DNA of 64,000 bases, taken from contig NZ_KB850055.1 of the NCBI RefSeq assembly GCF_000369505.1, forward strand, positions 1,364,001-1,428,000, read 5' to 3'. The notes under the pieces are model-generated. The model ran no database searches and was not told where the DNA came from. It was given only the letters and a program-made list of their open reading frames with translations. This document shows, in pieces, positions 62,941 through 64,000 of the stretch (within the stretch, counting starts at the first letter, position 1; each line of letters begins with the position of its first letter). The position numbers were made by a program, and so were the translations under genes. This stretch comes from Acinetobacter sp. NIPH 298 (GTDB lineage: Bacteria > Pseudomonadota > Gammaproteobacteria > Pseudomonadales > Moraxellaceae).

Positions 62941-64000
62941 ATGTCGCAAAAAAAAAGCGTTATTTTTAAAAGTCTACTGCCTGTGATTAAACAATATCAA
63001 CAGGACGGATTTACGCATGAAAAAATTGTCACATTGCTTAGAGATCAACATGATCTTGATTTAGTCACAACTGAAACATTTAAAAGTTATTTATATCGCT
63101 ATGCCAAAGTGAACCCCACTCTTTCCGAGAACACCAAGATGAATAACACGATTCAAACCCCACGAGAAATCAAAAAATCTTCTAAGCTCGAGCATGTTTG
63201 CTACGACATTCGTGGTCCTGTGTTACGAGCCGCCAATGAAATGGAAGAACAGGGTCATAAAATCATAAAATTAAATATTGGTAACCCTGCGCCTTTTGGT
63301 TTTGAAGCGCCGCAAGAGATCATCAATGATGTCGCTTTAAACTTGCCAAATGCAATTGGTTATACGGATTCAAAAGGGATTTTCCCTGCGCGTAAAGCTA
63401 TTTGTCAGTATTACCAACAAAAGGGCATTTTTGATATGCACGTCAATGATGTGTATGTCGGCAACGGTGTCTCTGAACTGATCGTGATGGCCATGCAAGG
63501 CTTACTGAACGATGGCGATGAAATGCTGGTACCCATGCCCGATTATCCATTATGGACCGCCGCAGTAAACCTATCTGGTGGTACCGCCATTCACTATAAA
63601 TGTGATGAAGAAAATTATTGGTATCCTGACATTGCGGATATGGAGAGTAAAATCACGCCGAACACGCGTGGGATTGTGGTGATTAACCCAAACAACCCAA
63701 CAGGTTCAGTCTATCCACGCCATGTTCTTGCACAAATTGTTGCGTTGGCAAAGAAATACGATTTGATTTTATTTGCGGACGAGATTTACGACAAGATTAT
63801 TTATGACGGCATTGAGCATGTAGCCGTAGCCGCTTTGGCCGGTGATCAACTATGTGTTTCGTTCAATGGTTTATCAAAAGCTTATCGTATCGCAGGTTAT
63901 CGTGCAGGTTGGATGGCGATTACAGGCAATAAAGCACGCGCAGCAGATTATATTGAAGGCTTAGACATGTTGGCATCTATGCGTTTATGTGCCAACCATC
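62941..64000 (+). CDS. alaA: Alanine transaminase-type aminotransferase with N-terminal extension (partial)
   Basis: Open at the right edge of the window; 353 codons are visible. From residue 80 it follows AlaA, a PLP aminotransferase making alanine from pyruvate: SSKLEHVCYDIRGPVL, LNIGNPAPFGF, YTDSKGIFPARKAI, GNGVSELIVMAMQ, NPNNPTGSVY, FADEIYDKIIYD and the PLP Lys in NGLSKAYRIAGYRAGW. The first 65 residues are an added, helical domain (KQYQQDGFTHEKIVTLLRDQ) that reads like a small helix-turn-helix. Nine A residues follow the start codon. An internal ATG at 63139 would give an E. coli-sized enzyme. Confidence 0.9.
   Translation, partial: MSQKKSVIFKSLLPVIKQYQQDGFTHEKIVTLLRDQHDLDLVTTETFKSYLYRYAKVNPTLSENTKMNNTIQTPREIKKSSKLEHVCYDIRGPVLRAANEMEEQGHKIIKLNIGNPAPFGFEAPQEIINDVALNLPNAIGYTDSKGIFPARKAICQYYQQKGIFDMHVNDVYVGNGVSELIVMAMQGLLNDGDEMLVPMPDYPLWTAAVNLSGGTAIHYKCDEENYWYPDIADMESKITPNTRGIVVINPNNPTGSVYPRHVLAQIVALAKKYDLILFADEIYDKIIYDGIEHVAVAALAGDQLCVSFNGLSKAYRIAGYRAGWMAITGNKARAADYIEGLDMLASMRLCANH

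Overview
The window is a chromosomal segment of a gammaproteobacterium and looks like Acinetobacter (Moraxellaceae). This rests on AT-rich coding sequence, the scattered minor-pseudopilin block gspHIJK, the exbB-exbD-msbA-lpxK-kdsB-holB series, amgK-murU divergent from lptD-surA, and protein sequences typical of the genus. No species is claimed. I see no insertion sequence, prophage, CRISPR array, rRNA or canonical tRNA. Almost all of it is core chromosome, and the accessory-like islands are the RNA-repair locus (30.5-36.9 kb) and the organosulfur locus (38.9-45.4 kb).

Layout. 0-5.8 kb (minus): ung, a QueD-like gene, a TetR regulator coupled to T2SS minor pseudopilins gspH-I-J-K, a TatD nuclease and pilZ. 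6.1-12.2 kb (minus): a small secreted protein, holB, then the lipid A/KDO genes kdsB, lpxK and msbA coupled to exbD and exbB. 12.3-14.6 kb (minus): rsmG-parA-parB. 14.8-20.4 kb: murU/amgK (minus) divergent from lptD/surA (plus). 20.5-26.3 kb: fba, an RhlB-type helicase, a cold-shock protein, a TusA-like protein, rpoH, DUF423, thiS-thiG. 26.4-30.5 kb: Nudix, HD-type and YaaA proteins, an alpha/beta hydrolase, a DUF2157 membrane protein.

30.5-36.9 kb: RNA repair. RtcR (sigma-54 activator) is divergent from rnz, rtcB, two small uncharacterised genes and rtcA. A well-formed sigma-54 promoter lies between rnz and rtcB, with two inverted repeats upstream that could be RtcR sites. The 258-nt gap before rtcA can fold into a closed long-range helix with several internal stems. 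I read it as a candidate structured RNA, possibly a bacterial Y RNA (YrlA) relative, and it is the most interesting item here.

37-45.4 kb: a hypothetical gene and a GST, then an operon of two SfnB-type flavin oxidoreductases, a flavin-dependent monooxygenase and a MetQ-N-I-type ABC importer, probably for scavenging organosulfur compounds. 45.5-50.7 kb: ychF, an Mpo1/DUF962 membrane protein, a Crp/Fnr regulator, a CNNM/CBS transporter, a lipoprotein and a tautomerase. 50.8-56 kb: purT, glnD, dapC. 56-61.8 kb: a LysE exporter divergent from an Lrp regulator, then an RND efflux adaptor and pump. 61.8-64 kb: glutathione peroxidase and msrB (minus), divergent from an alaA-type aminotransferase that has an extra N-terminal domain and runs off the window.

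Start codons were chosen by ribosome-binding sites, overlaps with neighbours and family length. Several genes use GTG. Positions of residues are counted or estimated by eye, and no database search was possible.
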